A stretch of DNA of 64,000 nucleotides from Rhynchopus sp. YZ270_cl-10 (taxonomy: Eukaryota; Euglenozoa; Diplonemea; Diplonemida; Diplonemidae). The translations under genes were made by a program, and so were the position numbers. The DNA is taken from positions 930,001 through 994,000 of the forward strand of contig OZ037893.1 in assembly GCA_964035575.1 (NCBI GenBank), read 5' to 3'. The notes below the pieces were generated by a model. It was not told where the DNA came from and did not search any database. It saw only the letters and a program-made list of their open reading frames with translations. How positions within the stretch are numbered: position 1 is the first letter of the stretch; each line of letters starts with the position of its first letter. Positions 51,101 to 58,698 of this stretch are shown piece after piece.

Positions 51101-53384
51101 GTTCCAGATCCGGTCGAACCAGACGACGCGCACGGCTGCGTGTGAGGCCTGGCGGCCGCAGATTGCTGCAGACCACGAGGCGACAGCACAGCAGGTGGCT
51201 GTATCGGGGATGCCGGCGTGCGAGCACGTGCCGTGGTTCTTCACCGTGCAGGCTGTGGCGCCGATGACAACGTCGGGCCCGACGCCGTTTGCCGCGATTG
51301 CGGATGTGGGCCCGCTGCACTTTGTGAGGCGTGCTGTGCGTCTTGCGGCGTTTGCGCGCATCGGTGTGCCGTGTGTGCCTCCGATGGACATGGCGGGTGT
51401 GAACAGCTCGAACGCGAACAGCAACAGCACAAACAGCTCGAAGGTGTGGAAGCCGATGAAGCCGACCTGCCCCACACCGCCGGCAGGACTGCCAACGGCC
51501 CACCTGCAGCTTGTGAAGCAGGTGATGAAGGGATGGGTGCCGCTCGGCCTTGGCGGGATGGGGGCAAAGAACGGGCGCGACAGCCACATGGGCCGGCCGT
51601 GGAGCAAGCCGCACCCTGCGACGTGGGGCCGCGGCTACAACTTCACAATGAAGGTGGTGGCACTTGGGCTGGACGGGATCCAGGTGAAGCACCCCGAGGA
51701 CAAGGGGAGTGCAGCACCCGTGCAGCTGCGCCCGCTGGCCGTGCCATGCAGCAACGTGGACAAGTCGAAGTCAGGGAAGTGGGTGCTTGACACGTGCGTG
51801 GACGGGAAGGGGACGTCGGGGGCGTGTGGCTGGGGGAAGAAGATTGCGTCGCTGCCAAAGTGCATGCCGAAGGAGTCGTCTGGGTGGAACGTGCCGGCGT
51901 TCTCGTTCAAGCTGAAGGGCGGGGAGGCGACCTTCAAGGACATCACGTACGGGAAGATGGCGGGGTGGAAGCAGTCTGGGCTGACGCGGTTCTACCTGTC
52001 GACAACGCAGCTGAACTACAAGTACGGGAAGGGGGACGTGAGCACGAACCCTGCGGCCACGTTTGCGAAGCCCGACGACACCTTCCTGTTTGAGGTCAAC
52101 ATGCAGGATGCGGCGGCACTGCGCCCGGGCGGGAACCACTGGATGTGCTCTGGGACGGCGTGCAAGTCGACGACGTACTACCCCGAGCCTGGGAAGCCGT
52201 TTGCGCTGATGCTGAGTGTGGTGGACGTGATGGGGGACGCAGTGCGCTCGGACTCGAACTCGAGTGTCAAGGTGAGCGGGGTGTGCCTCGACCAGGTGCA
52301 CAACTCGTACTTTGCGCACGCGAAGCCGAATGCGCTGGACTTCATCAACAAGCCGACGTACTCGTTCCAGGGTGGGTGGACGCAGCTGACACAGCTGTAC
52401 GTGACGGAGCCGTGTGCACAGATGCAGCTCACCGTTGTGTGCACAAGCGGGGTGTCGGACCAGATGAAGTTGTGCACCGGGAACATGGTGACGCTGGAGT
52501 TCCCGGTCGACTACCCTGCGTCGTCAGGCAACGTGACACGCACACCGACGCCGCCGCCGGAGGTGATCACGCTGTCCGGGCTGTCGCTTGCGGCGTTCGA
52601 CACCGAGGCGCTGGCGATGCCGTTTGTGAACAACGTGCGCAAGGGGGACGCCGAGATCCAGATGCTGAAGCTGCTGAAGAAGGGGAACCCCGTCATCAAG
52701 GCAGCCTTCCTGAAGTGGGTGTGTGCGAAGCTTGGCGGCGGCGGCATCACCGCTGCTGACAAGATCTCGGGCAGGTGCGTCGACAAGACGATCACAGCTG
52801 CGCCGCCGACACTCCCGCCAACAGCGGCGCCGTGCAACATTACGGCAGACCCGAACTGCACCGGCATTGCGACTGTTGCGGGTGGGGCAGGCGCGGCTGC
52901 GTACCGCTCCTTCTTTGCGCTTGCGACCACAGTCGACGTTGTCACGGAGTTTGAGATTGAGACGGCTGTCACGGTCGACGCGGCTGCAGTCTCCACTGCA
53001 GTCAAGGACGCCATTGTTGCCGACTTGGCCGACCCGAACAGTATCCTGAAGCAGTCGCCCACACCGGGCGTCACCTCCCCCTTCGCCACTGCGTCCACAT
53101 CGAACATGCAGGTTGGTGTGGCCAACACACCCGTACCACCACCCCCACCAACACCTGCACCGCCAACAAACACACCACCCACAACATCGCAGCCCACAAG
53201 CATGTCCCCACCAACACCGCAGCCACCGGTTGTGCCAACTGCACCCCCGACAGCCGCACCACCAACAAGCGTCCCGCCAGTCACCTTCGACCCCAACATT
53301 ATCCCCATCCCTACTTCCGGCGGTGCTTTGGTGCCCACCTTGGTCACACTGTGCGTCGCCGCTCTTGCGCTGTTTGCACTGTAG
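39171..53384 (+). CDS. giant modular surface protein, 4737 residues, secreted and probably GPI-anchored
   Basis: One uninterrupted 14.2-kb frame. Residues 1-26 form a signal peptide. Residues 36-145 are a Ser-rich low-complexity segment. The main body is Thr/Ala/Val-rich, beta-strand-like, with many N-glycosylation sequons. The N-terminal part repeats a motif of the type (Y/F)-x-(V/I)-C-(Y/F)-(K/R), for example FVVCFKHV near 252, WYVCYRK near 654, YQVCYKVNH near 1564 and YKICVFKAG near 1723, which suggests tandem Ig-like or similar beta domains. The later part repeats C-x2-C-x-hydrophobic motifs (PCNRCAFTF near 2425, ECEACTLQL near 3102, PCGRCQVWLDY near 3284, ACYQCSVSF near 3423). Residues about 4650-4711 are Pro/Thr-rich. 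The last 26 residues are small residues (TSGGA) followed by a hydrophobic stretch ending at the stop, a typical GPI-attachment signal. A plain transmembrane anchor is the alternative. Codons end almost always in G or C. I do not recognise a named family. Confidence 0.85.
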   Translation: MGRTGPSALVGVALLGVALVGHVGEAANTKTVTYTMSKSKSRSLSTSKSASVSLSLPTGSMSYSLPSGTASSSLSLPTGSMSFSLPSGTASFSGSLSKSKSASVSLSLPTGTASASGSLSKSLSLSTSLTQSLSKTVSLTHSLGSYNNYTMGMYHGATLREGDEFRVRVQTVLQTPDGTKRVEYALNSTAAAQFDVRMYTWDSTKDIRCEYTSATPLAQTTEYGMSMADSAAGDRFVSSAHATFVAPPSTTTFVVCFKHVLDSRLFDKETQAEFGQWKMLVLGNGEYKFTPQAAKLWYYLPDATLGQYAVVQLLSAQANFNFTYAPSGCATAEFKCADGDNLKIVKQGDPCTYEYQTFGLPYYGTNYVDAAGTWQGEGTRGLLEGATAGGVGVFGTPYANPLVDSWSSSGTYYAQNSTVTPMWSEAMVYVRLPQTAAKYDICYSSRQERAEVSNLNSTNATAPVWRKLYRCTSPSACASNSANLYFTTVVEPVGWSMVDMTPGTWGEIVFDDSGAGALNNLPASSTVAVSAPQASGADPMVMTTSANYWAPSGGDYFRIVAAASLAEAQTDGRAHPWPTAAKTGSQPLAGCWSRALDTASSSSQGGFVEEETPYPIGSRNLVGDPTASGAADATGGVAVTVSTLYVPATRYSQWYVCYRKTCTYSGATCTKNSGMRVLPFHKGGTGSLPVRWTHLNDSYLPGTTSTAAHPLVPDYIVNQDAAGAPAYPAWATWYMNDTRTGTWGPLVVETVNATAPMGVDTRAWNFGRTYATGDRVGQTVGSVLRLVQAGKPCDYASFRPIPSVGAENKDGGMVECNNAGAETDKTACAGSMSDVAASSNAAYYITVPDITNYIVCHRNRFFNWVALSPSGTTGAWNDKTKPMPDSVLERGAWVSPSSYFTPTTSALTSLSLSAVEMRAGMEALFLVTDATVSLQVGPRKACAGGCPASGDVLRLVAADKNCDINPYNWNMGKLADAHLSLICNVTGAGSIAQSGLYYDSASVRACALAGPTQTMCQNATCNSTEPHLAELAAKTPDIYDDIVPHDHTYTGGHATVAAVVVMPPHITTSNGPNFYKVCYKQAGMDNWAVFNETWEVKPAPAMKVSPARISEVLLGGELKRFRVQLTTGTLAVTDNNGTITADFSLYAKLVPFSTMEQNRYCQNQAGSSEGEIYSAATSKFNLLTDGANNTVDFYLTVPHTPGNYSLCVQLRQSSEDWMSWWRPGSADANAYDYKVIDNGVRWYVTPGNQPTNQGLSKVQFLRCAPTVNHTCSPAASQDVFDTNPGKDAAKIVAVGSACHDGSTNLTQWGTSVHVWTEPGATASALGMTDLGPADGPSDVAELRTVLPAATNDARTQYKVCIRTVFLQGGLGGTALKARWVEVQEAQGLSGQHLVQAATGRAGFRTEMGLVKSWTLNAALRPAVSLYSSEAKADATALAGVSTQYVADVTAATATATDGFVFNTYSSTASNTELQAQNIFKLVMSKTPVGRLPKDPSTEATWGTLSNWAGSGVGVDCMSPAAVSNVGTCTDNDTTSGTPFCPYLASTTSGTSIGAYFHIPLNPGSYQVCYKVNHTSLTVANPWLRLASSSEGDYLLHSHPAFLEMIVGSAQANMSVFDLRTMESTWDTTGEQVSVSSWCGTSSGVNCTALNGASGFTTDLVTIANDTQVCPTPSTVAGSATGAPEWFQLVRTTNASAMVADTWGTTTASAFALPPALYPATSGQYKICVFKAGEATATAMGNASAKQVTKKGVVYQLYNRGLKKYGGGSGYWRDSNIPPSQLTVTSTLAFNSSVRFMQFTTATTLETLYGASAVSAASVTDATTGMVSRTPLLTSGAVVVYDVQVATKDKLPVPFGSFPLVVKRCAQATAFAGLECVAASQVDPSVSPGPFTVWAIGGACKQANATQYGWERNGLRQFTQSGQVRLSLQYRSACPAGEFGCGVRFEATTQSGVQLLSPAQWVNVAAKAPNGVALDGHEPNTAHKGTAMKTTGCATTGVTTCYLKKCVHGLPCTLSLQARRDGPSEFAANGTVQVLYAQDDYGANYSASAAPPQVATALGSTVGSQPLLPAEVWGLGGTASYTFTPKLKDGAVASTTVYLNVTYQGVTTGGAVHLSWTRFVVEVSRAVLAAVDPVRVDPWDVAGALAATRSPSPAFIGTMTAATASVAGSITAVSGSYLEALVPYQLTYVPRDASLKALPKVWGALSGWKVTATVGTATTDNMVLYSRYPDETFVTAPQILSKAALMETIGNAFSFAFVFRVYVVDNACSRFSSAGGCTLVFTFSDGTNTVKANVVTPVRVPASTVEVTPAAASGTVREGISVAVRPGSYIAAPSTGAQTFVYDDFHYGEVFALLDGPGPTDGASNRDKLRMTPDATNWVAGQCAYSNPSGKGCLVEKYPTKTLAAAASVAGATGSWGAQWTMRPHVPCNRCAFTFHTTWGAGPDSSEYAADGTQRGTTTLTWTEEAVTLECSSAAVQITTGAVMSDEFALTVSAGVTGMTGTNAVYPRWWVMTNSNTSVTPAGVYPLYKVGETKTAWWSQMGARANMGTAVANFSRLYFDNTTVPALGATADVKVVFSAVGIRYASGAQAAAGSRPTGTSAYTCTSAVTLSQREAAVAAAVTTTTSIQLVSVGGGVTSLCASSASGVCTEYTATVSEFGAGITVDVKFVNTSSTGTVVDDTSSRNVTVAQAGGTGSSPSGAPAWTYGTEVWTSGTIVLDSAYNPSSLETIGTNTYTYGNLTVVATRTQPDAAVLAVAPQGAGSVTLKYSGTGAPARKAMFKVCEAAWDGSAEVMSTVANRCVTISLWITPTTQTRATVYAVEPASQSFVHGTTSACGAATTATFTVASYFTVGTSTTLRYWAYDSQLGYTLTAGTQYLLESGATTAAASLMKNNSVTRGAAITHTVATTGLKVSFTFYGRDKVTTNTTASVAGAVQSDVGGTITAVATTAQYMWVSATETLSKWEVNTTVSVDDECPTKRRLQTSTSNYRTYGTGVPGAGWSYASGGAVAGLPFPIQTVVRTTSGARAWSFTKDILVRVAKRSWTGCNDGGTLKVYDLAGSLASETTRLVEGTVKTTTWVESATAAVSTRGGVAVPWSVLSTECEACTLQLDLCYGGKTAATCLDGLGVGSTDPSDALPIFADRSKLSKPFSVKAPRMDVMEVYDQTLPDSTSAIRVGDMFAVKVENVQRFAGVWAMNEPSTSGWTREVWVRSVWMGESGATMAQMRYGNGGFVHDGAARAAAAGGSAPPSGCNAAVSAAEFAAAADRVTLSGASSGSLNFFFARPCGRCQVWLDYRLTPPAALVGRHMAVRSSFPLRAYTAAVAVPGSALVYTVQTCGMAWLLGGVPLTAVRRRKPFSVGAVRVDAHNIPAWEGTTSAAFARQGGAGNGAGVAAVVTSPVSSPGGSSVNAVGGSATVRAFFLRACYQCSVSFAGKASPLTVLTDATQIIAVPAFHYEKYMLRKMTAAGAKASWMFDVYAADDLGDRAYAVGGPPTEYALQRMYQTRAANHRAAASMSASGKLPSDPTALLNGSAVTVTYGSTSGLRLTEGTKVYNGIPMPVVEKTTPVGAAGQATVEVSKAAMQLSLSFVVTGAAGVPTGFFGEKKAPMVHFSVEAGAMAVDTLPSASSSSRSSAGGAACTADRVVGEGYCTFNAYAIGQAPGAQTASDKWYVSAVRGVSTATVTCGSCGTAWVSPNATYMGGVATFKLGLTGLTAGTTAACSCDVVVTSPASLVNGTSQTFKVAYTDTSLADWKWASSQTLEVPATTTGKAYSVYNRTVHVGLAAWDTTGKFRGIGGVSWAAGASVTAVPTEMVPEGCFACASGTTTCAIANTKDPKTGAAGTGDAIEIAGVFAAVGTCQLKAGAFTGFPTGTTAPTTAVTFTVEAPVGLVISGAPNEGSVLSRPNFTRLWGRTLSGAPAAVTGVGSSLSFQVVDAKGMPVVGDNHMQFTLTGTQKSNTSTTTVTWTGVARRGVGTFQIRSNQTTRTAACEAWRPQIAADHEATAQQVAVSGMPACEHVPWFFTVQAVAPMTTSGPTPFAAIADVGPLHFVRRAVRLAAFARIGVPCVPPMDMAGVNSSNANSNSTNSSKVWKPMKPTCPTPPAGLPTAHLQLVKQVMKGWVPLGLGGMGAKNGRDSHMGRPWSKPHPATWGRGYNFTMKVVALGLDGIQVKHPEDKGSAAPVQLRPLAVPCSNVDKSKSGKWVLDTCVDGKGTSGACGWGKKIASLPKCMPKESSGWNVPAFSFKLKGGEATFKDITYGKMAGWKQSGLTRFYLSTTQLNYKYGKGDVSTNPAATFAKPDDTFLFEVNMQDAAALRPGGNHWMCSGTACKSTTYYPEPGKPFALMLSVVDVMGDAVRSDSNSSVKVSGVCLDQVHNSYFAHAKPNALDFINKPTYSFQGGWTQLTQLYVTEPCAQMQLTVVCTSGVSDQMKLCTGNMVTLEFPVDYPASSGNVTRTPTPPPEVITLSGLSLAAFDTEALAMPFVNNVRKGDAEIQMLKLLKKGNPVIKAAFLKWVCAKLGGGGITAADKISGRCVDKTITAAPPTLPPTAAPCNITADPNCTGIATVAGGAGAAAYRSFFALATTVDVVTEFEIETAVTVDAAAVSTAVKDAIVADLADPNSILKQSPTPGVTSPFATASTSNMQVGVANTPVPPPPPTPAPPTNTPPTTSQPTSMSPPTPQPPVVPTAPPTAAPPTSVPPVTFDPNIIPIPTSGGALVPTLVTLCVAALALFAL
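39276..39605 (+). repeat. Ser-rich coding repeats in the giant gene
   Basis: Encodes residues 36-145. A 20-residue unit (SLSLPTGSMS(Y/F)SLPSGTAS plus one) occurs twice in tandem. Further SKSKSASVSLSLPTG and SLSKSLSLSTS units surround it. It is probably an extended, possibly O-glycosylated or phosphorylated stalk. Confidence 0.8.
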
Positions 53385-53467
53385 TAAAGGTGCCACTACG
53401 GTAATGGACAAAGAAGAGTTGTGTTGAACCCCCCCCCCCCTCACTCCTTTCCCCCCCCCCCCCCCTA
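53385..53467. other. giant-gene 3' flank with C runs
   Basis: Only about 45 bp separate the stop codon from the first run of 12 C, and about 82 bp from the first mobile element. A second run of 15 C (53451-53465) precedes the TA of element J. The giant gene's polyadenylation site may therefore lie inside inserted DNA. Confidence 0.5.
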
Positions 53468-55064
53468 GGGGGGGTCAAAAGCCCCCAAAAAGCGATAACA
53501 AAATGATAAAAATCGAGTTTTGGTTTCTAAGTGCTAAAAAATGACCAAAACCAGAAAATACCACCCTCAGATGTCCAAAAATCCATCTGCGCCCGGTTTT
53601 GAGCAGTTTTGAGCCTCAAGAAGCCCCGTATCTGCTTTTTTCAAAAATGTACACACAACTTGTACCTGCCCACCCCCTGTAGGTAGAGCAACTCACACAT
53701 CCATCACGCCTCAGTGTGAGCCAGGGGCCAGAAAAGCCCCCAAAGCCACATATTTTCACCCCAGAACCTATCCCGAGGGGTACCCAGGCTGTTTCGGGGT
53801 GTTTAGAGGGACTTGGTGGAACTTAGAACCATGTTTCTAAAAGTGTCAAGGAACTCGTACCAAGGGTTTTCCCACCCAAGGTACCTTAAGCCGTCAAAAA
53901 ACGTGAAGTACGCAATAAATAAAAAAAATACCTCCTGAGGTCAATAAAAACCACACCATAGGCCCATTTGGACCCCAAAAATCGAATTCCGCCCGGTTTT
54001 GGGCACTTTTGACCACTTCTGAGCGACTTTTTTGCATTTTTTTAAAACGTGGCCACCAACTTGTACCTGCCCACCCCCCGTAGGTAGAGCAACTCACACA
54101 TCCATCACGCCTCAGTGTGAGCCAGGGGCCAGAAAAGCCCCCAAAGCCACATATTTTCACCCCAGAACCTATCCCGAGGGGTACCCAGGCTGTTTCGGGG
54201 TGTTTAGAGGGACTTGGTGGAACTTAGAACCATGTTTCTAAAAGTGTCAAGGAACTCGTACCAAGGGTTTTCCCACCCAAGGTACTAAGTACTGGTACCC
54301 TTTTGAAACATGGTTCTAAGTTCCACCAAGTCCCTCTAAACACCCCGTAACAGGCTGGGTACCCCTCGGGATAGGTTCTGGGGTAAAAATATGTGGCTTT
54401 GGGGGCTTTTCTGGCCCCTGGCTCACACTGAGGCGTGATGGATGTGTGAGTTGCTCTACCTACGGGGGGTGGGCAGGTACAAGTTGGTGGCCACGTTTTA
54501 AAAAAATGCAAAAAAGTCGCTCAGAAGTGGTCAAAAGTGCCCAAAACCGGGCGGAATTCGATTTTTGGGGTCCAAATGGGCCTATGGTGTGGTTTTTATT
54601 GACCTCAGGAGGTATTTTTTTTATTTATTGCGTACTTCACGTTTTTTGACGGCTTAAGGTACCTTGGGTGGGAAAACCCTTGGTACGAGTTCCTTGACAC
54701 TTTTAGAAACATGGTTCTAAGTTCCACCAAGTCCCTCTAAACACCCCGAAACAGCCTGGGTACCCCTCGGGATAGGTTCTGGGGTGAAAATATGTGGCTT
54801 TGGGGGCTTTTCTGGCCCCTGGCTCACACTGAGGCGTGATGGATGTGTGAGTTGCTCTACCTACAGGGGGTGGGCAGGTACAAGTTGTGTGTACATTTTT
54901 GAAAAAAGCAGATACGGGGCTTCTTGAGGCTCAAAACTGCTCAAAACCGGGCGCAGATGGATTTTTGGACATCTGAGGGTGGTATTTTCTGGTTTTGGTC
55001 ATTTTTTAGTACTTAGGAACAAAAACTCATTTTTTTCAATTTGTTTACCCCTTTTGACCCCCCC
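53468..55064. mobile_element. foldback element J (GGGGGGGTCAAAAG termini, TA flanks)
   Basis: A 1.6-kb near-perfect palindrome centred near 54290. Termini GGGGGGGTCAAAAG and CTTTTGACCCCCCC are flanked by TA (53466-53467 and 55065-55066) and C runs. Each arm contains a roughly 220-bp segment twice in direct order (left arm about 53660-53882 and 54062-54285), so four copies exist in total, two in each orientation. There is no gene; open frames are the palindrome read in both directions. Confidence 0.8.
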
Positions 55065-55091
55065 TACCCCCCCCCCCCCCCCCCCGCTAGG

Positions 55092-55931
55092 CATAGGTGC
55101 CCGGCGAGTTAAAACAACTCGGCAACTCGCCCAAATTCGGCCAACAACTCGCCCATTTTTTTTGGGCGAGTTGTTTTTTTTTGGGATTTTTTATGGCTAC
55201 AAAAACACAGGTACACAGGTACACAGGTACACAGGTACACAGGTACACAGGTACACAGGTACACAGGTACACAGGTACACAGGTACACAGGTACACCACA
55301 TCACGTTTTATCTCGTGCATCCCACGCTTCACAGCTGGTCTGTGAATGTGCGCTTTGTGTGGTTTTGTGTATCCCAAAGGAAGTCGTCGCCCAAAGCATT
55401 TTGACTAAACGTGTGAACGTTGTGAACCTGGAATCGATAGCAGACAGGAAAAGAGGATGGGCAGGCAGCGCCTGCCCGACCTGTGTGAAGTGAATCAGTG
55501 ATTGCCTGACAGATGTCTGGGGAACCGTGTGTTCTGTGTGTATCCATGTACGGAGTATATCCCATTCCCCCCAGCAATTACCAAAAGTGCACGGTGGCCC
55601 ATGGACCACCACGACCTAGTTACCACCTATGACTAGTCATATGACAAGGTGCATGTAATGAGTGGCGTTTGGCCTTAGCCCTGGTTGTTTTTCTTGAGAT
55701 TATGTGTTGTACCAACGTTACATGTGTGTAACCTTACAACGTCACCTCCCATCCCTGTATGTTTTTGCCTGTATAAATGGGCGAGTTGTGGCCGAGTTGT
55801 GCCGAGTATAGGGCGAGTTGTGCCGAGTATAGGGCGAGTTGTGGCCGAGTTGTCCGAGTATTGGGCGAGTTGTTAGGTGAAATCGTAAAGTTCCGACAAC
55901 TCGCCCAAAAACGACTCGGCGGGCACCTATG
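55092..55931. mobile_element. element C: 840-bp TIR element with GGGCGAGTTGT repeats
   Basis: Terminal repeats CATAGGTGCCCG and CGGGCACCTATG are flanked by GCTAGG (55086-55091) and CCTAGG (55932-55937), a 6-bp duplication with one mismatch. GGGCGAGTTGT or its complement is clustered at both ends, interspersed with GCCGAGT variants. The interior holds an 8-bp satellite and about 400 bp of unrecognised higher-complexity DNA. Confidence 0.75.
55205..55292 (+). repeat. 8-bp satellite (ACACAGGT)11
   Basis: Eleven perfect copies inside element C. Confidence 0.95.
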
Positions 55932-55935
55932 CCTA

Positions 55936-57122
55936 GGGGGGGGCAAAACCTTCAGGACGGGTGAGGCATTTTTGGAAAAAGTGGTTTTGTGAGCAAAAAA
56001 CCTGTCAGCACCCCTCATACCCCCCCAGAAATGGGTCAGAAACACCCTGAGACCCGAAAATCCATGATTAGGGCACCTCAGAATATGAAAAAATGCAAAA
56101 AAAATAGTGAAAAAGTGGCTTTTGACGGTTTTGGCCATGTTGGGTAAAATGGCCATTTTTTGGTGAAAAAAATCAAAAAAACAGCAAAATTTCGACATCA
56201 TGACAGCTGCTTGGGCACGAAACTACCCCAAAAATGTCCTGTGAGTCCATTCCGACCTGTTTTGGACACTTTAGGCACTTGTTTTAGCCGTTTTTTGACG
56301 TTTTTATGGTTAACGTCATGCACCGTCCATACCCCGTCCATACCTCGTCCAAGTCATGCGCCCTGCTTTTAGACCCACTCTGGGCCAAAAAATGGGCGAA
56401 AACCTCCGAAAAAGCACTCCGGGAGCCCAGATAGTTCCAAATATCCACCAGAAACCCACCCAAACACCTCAAAAACATGTCAGAAAAACATTTTCAAAAA
56501 CACACTTTTTCAAATAAGTCATTATGGAACCTGCCCAGATGAACTTTTTGAAAAAAGTGTGTTTTTGAAAATATTTTTCTGGCATGTTTTTGAGGTGTTT
56601 AGGTGGGTTTCTGGTGGATATTTGGAACTATCTGGGTTCCCAGAGTGCTTTTTCGGGGGTTTTCACCCATTTTTTGGCCCAGAGGGGGTCCAAAAGCAGG
56701 GCGCAAGTCGCGGCCCAGGGACGTCCAGGGTAAAGTCCAGGGTATTTTTTGACCTCAAAACACAAAAAAAACACCAAAAAAGGCGATAAATGTGTTCAAA
56801 ACAGGTCGGAATGGACTCACAGGACCTCCCTGGGGTAGTTTTGTGCCCAGACAGGCCTCATGATGACAAAATTTTGCTTTTTTTTTTGAAATATTGGTCA
56901 AAAATGGCCATTTTGACCAAAATGGCCCAAACGGCCAAAATGGTCTATTTTTGCTATTTTTTTCCATTTTTTTGTATCTCTGGGGTGTCTCACCTATAGA
57001 ACACCCCCAAACCACACCCCAAAACCATCTCTGACCCAAAATTTTCGGTGGTTTGTGGGTACTTTGCGCGTAAATCCAAAAAAATCGAAATGCCTCAAAA
57101 AAATAGGGGTTTTGCCCCCACC
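55936..57122. mobile_element. foldback element D, copy 2, opposite orientation
   Basis: It has the same arms as 7095-8269, but the CTTCAGGACGGGTGAGG end is on the left and the CCTATTTTTTTGAGG end (as complement) is on the right. TA flanks it at 55934-55935 and 57123-57124, and 23 C follow. Its right junction CACCTACCCCC shows the site into which element E inserted in copy 1. The two copies differ at scattered positions and by small indels. Confidence 0.75.
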
Positions 57123-57149
57123 TACCCCCCCCCCCCCCCCCCCCCCCTA

Positions 57150-58554
57150 GGGGGGGTCACAAGGGGAGGACAATGCACTTTTTCAGGGTTTTTGAATTCT
57201 ACGCGCAGCGCGGTGTCCGACCCCACAAGTCACTACCCAAGATCCCCTAGAAAACGTCCTGGAGGCCCAAAAATACCAAAAATAGTGACCGGAAGTGACC
57301 AGAAAATCAAAATTCCGAAAAAAAAAGGGGTCTTGGGACAGGGTCTGTACCTTGCTTATTCCTATTTTTTAGCACATAAACGAGATATGGCCATGGCAAC
57401 AGCCCATGACTCATATTTTAGGAAGTAAAGGATACATCTTGACTAATGTCATCTAAGTGCGTTTGAATACAGCCAAAAGAAGACAAGACGGTCACCTGGC
57501 ATCTGTATTTTGTGGGTCGTAGTGACCAATGTATACACGCGCTTAGGTACCCACACCATTAATAGGCCAGGGAGTGATCAATTTAGGGAGGAAAATTAGT
57601 CAGGTGTAAATTATCGAGCAGATCTGCCGTCACTGCCTCACCCGGTCCCTCAGGGTACCTTCCCTTGCGGAAAAAAACACCTCGTATGACTTTCCAGATA
57701 TTGCAATGCCCAATTCCCCCCTTGGTTTTGCAGTTCAGTCTACAATAGCCGTGTTACTAGACACGTATATGGATATCCAGTCATAGACTCGACTACAGCA
57801 CCACCCCGCATCTGCCTCGTCTTCTTTGTCTTCTTCAGACCCCACACCCAGATTACTGTGGGAGGAAAGAGACATCCCTTGTGAACACGGACAGGCACGC
57901 CACAAAATATAGCGGCAAGAGCGAGACGTCCTCAAAGCTCACAAGGGCAAGGAACGCCGTATTGGGAACTTAGGCACACTGCTCCAACATGGCAAGGCCA
58001 GACTGCTTGACGACAAGCCGTGCGCAATGACCCGCGAGGAGGACGCGTGGGAGGCCCAATGCCACACACATCACTTTCCTCCCCTTTTCATGTGTTTTCT
58101 TAAACTCAATCTCCCCAGGACTTGCAGAATCGCCTCTGAGGACACCTTCAGCAGGCCTATTCCACAGTGGATACGGCGCTTTGCCTTTACTGCCATTCCA
58201 CTGCGCCTACACAAGGCTTTTAGACCGGACTTGGCGTAGAACCGCCTATACAGTGCCCCCGGCACTTTTCCCGCCCTCTCAATGCGTCCCAACGGTGTTT
58301 TTAATGGGTTTTGATTGTACCCCGATTTGAAAGGTGCCAAAGTACAAACCCTGTCCCAGGCCGTTTTTTTTTTTTTGAAAAATCCGAATTAGACCCCCAC
58401 AAGTGCTCAGAAGTGTCCAAAACCAGGCGGAATTGAATTGTAGGTCACCTGGGGACCATATTTTCTGGTTTTTCAGGGTGATGTCCATTTTTTTCTCAAA
58501 AAAAAATTTTTTTGGTCGGTGTCCTCACTTTTAACATGGGATGTGACCCCCCCT
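57150..58554. mobile_element. element K (GGGGGGGTCACA termini, TA flanks), diverged
   Basis: Termini GGGGGGGTCACA and TGTGACCCCCCC are flanked by TA (57148-57149 and 58555-58556). Inverted homology further in is limited (for example GGGACAGGGTCTGTAC against its complement near 58350). The right arm shares GGCGGAATT-type text with element J. The interior (57400-58300) is non-palindromic and may hold decayed coding DNA. Confidence 0.6.
57760..58065 (+). pseudogene. decayed coding segment inside element K, function unknown
   Basis: One frame reads through about 100 codons with two stops and has protein-like composition (LLWEERDIPCEHGQARHK, then HKGKERRIGNLGTLLQHGKA, then MTREEDAWEAQC). A competing minus-strand frame at 57735-57935 overlaps it. 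I do not recognise either. It may be a remnant of a transposon protein. Confidence 0.25.
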
Positions 58555-58556
58555 AC

Positions 58557-58667
58557 CCCCCCCCCCCCTCCGCACCAGTCCCCCCCTGAATACCCCTAAA
58601 TTAATTATTGTTTTTTTAACTTCTGTTTTTAAGGAGCCCATTTACCTCCATCCATTTAAACATTTGT

Positions 58668-58698
<31 letters not shown>

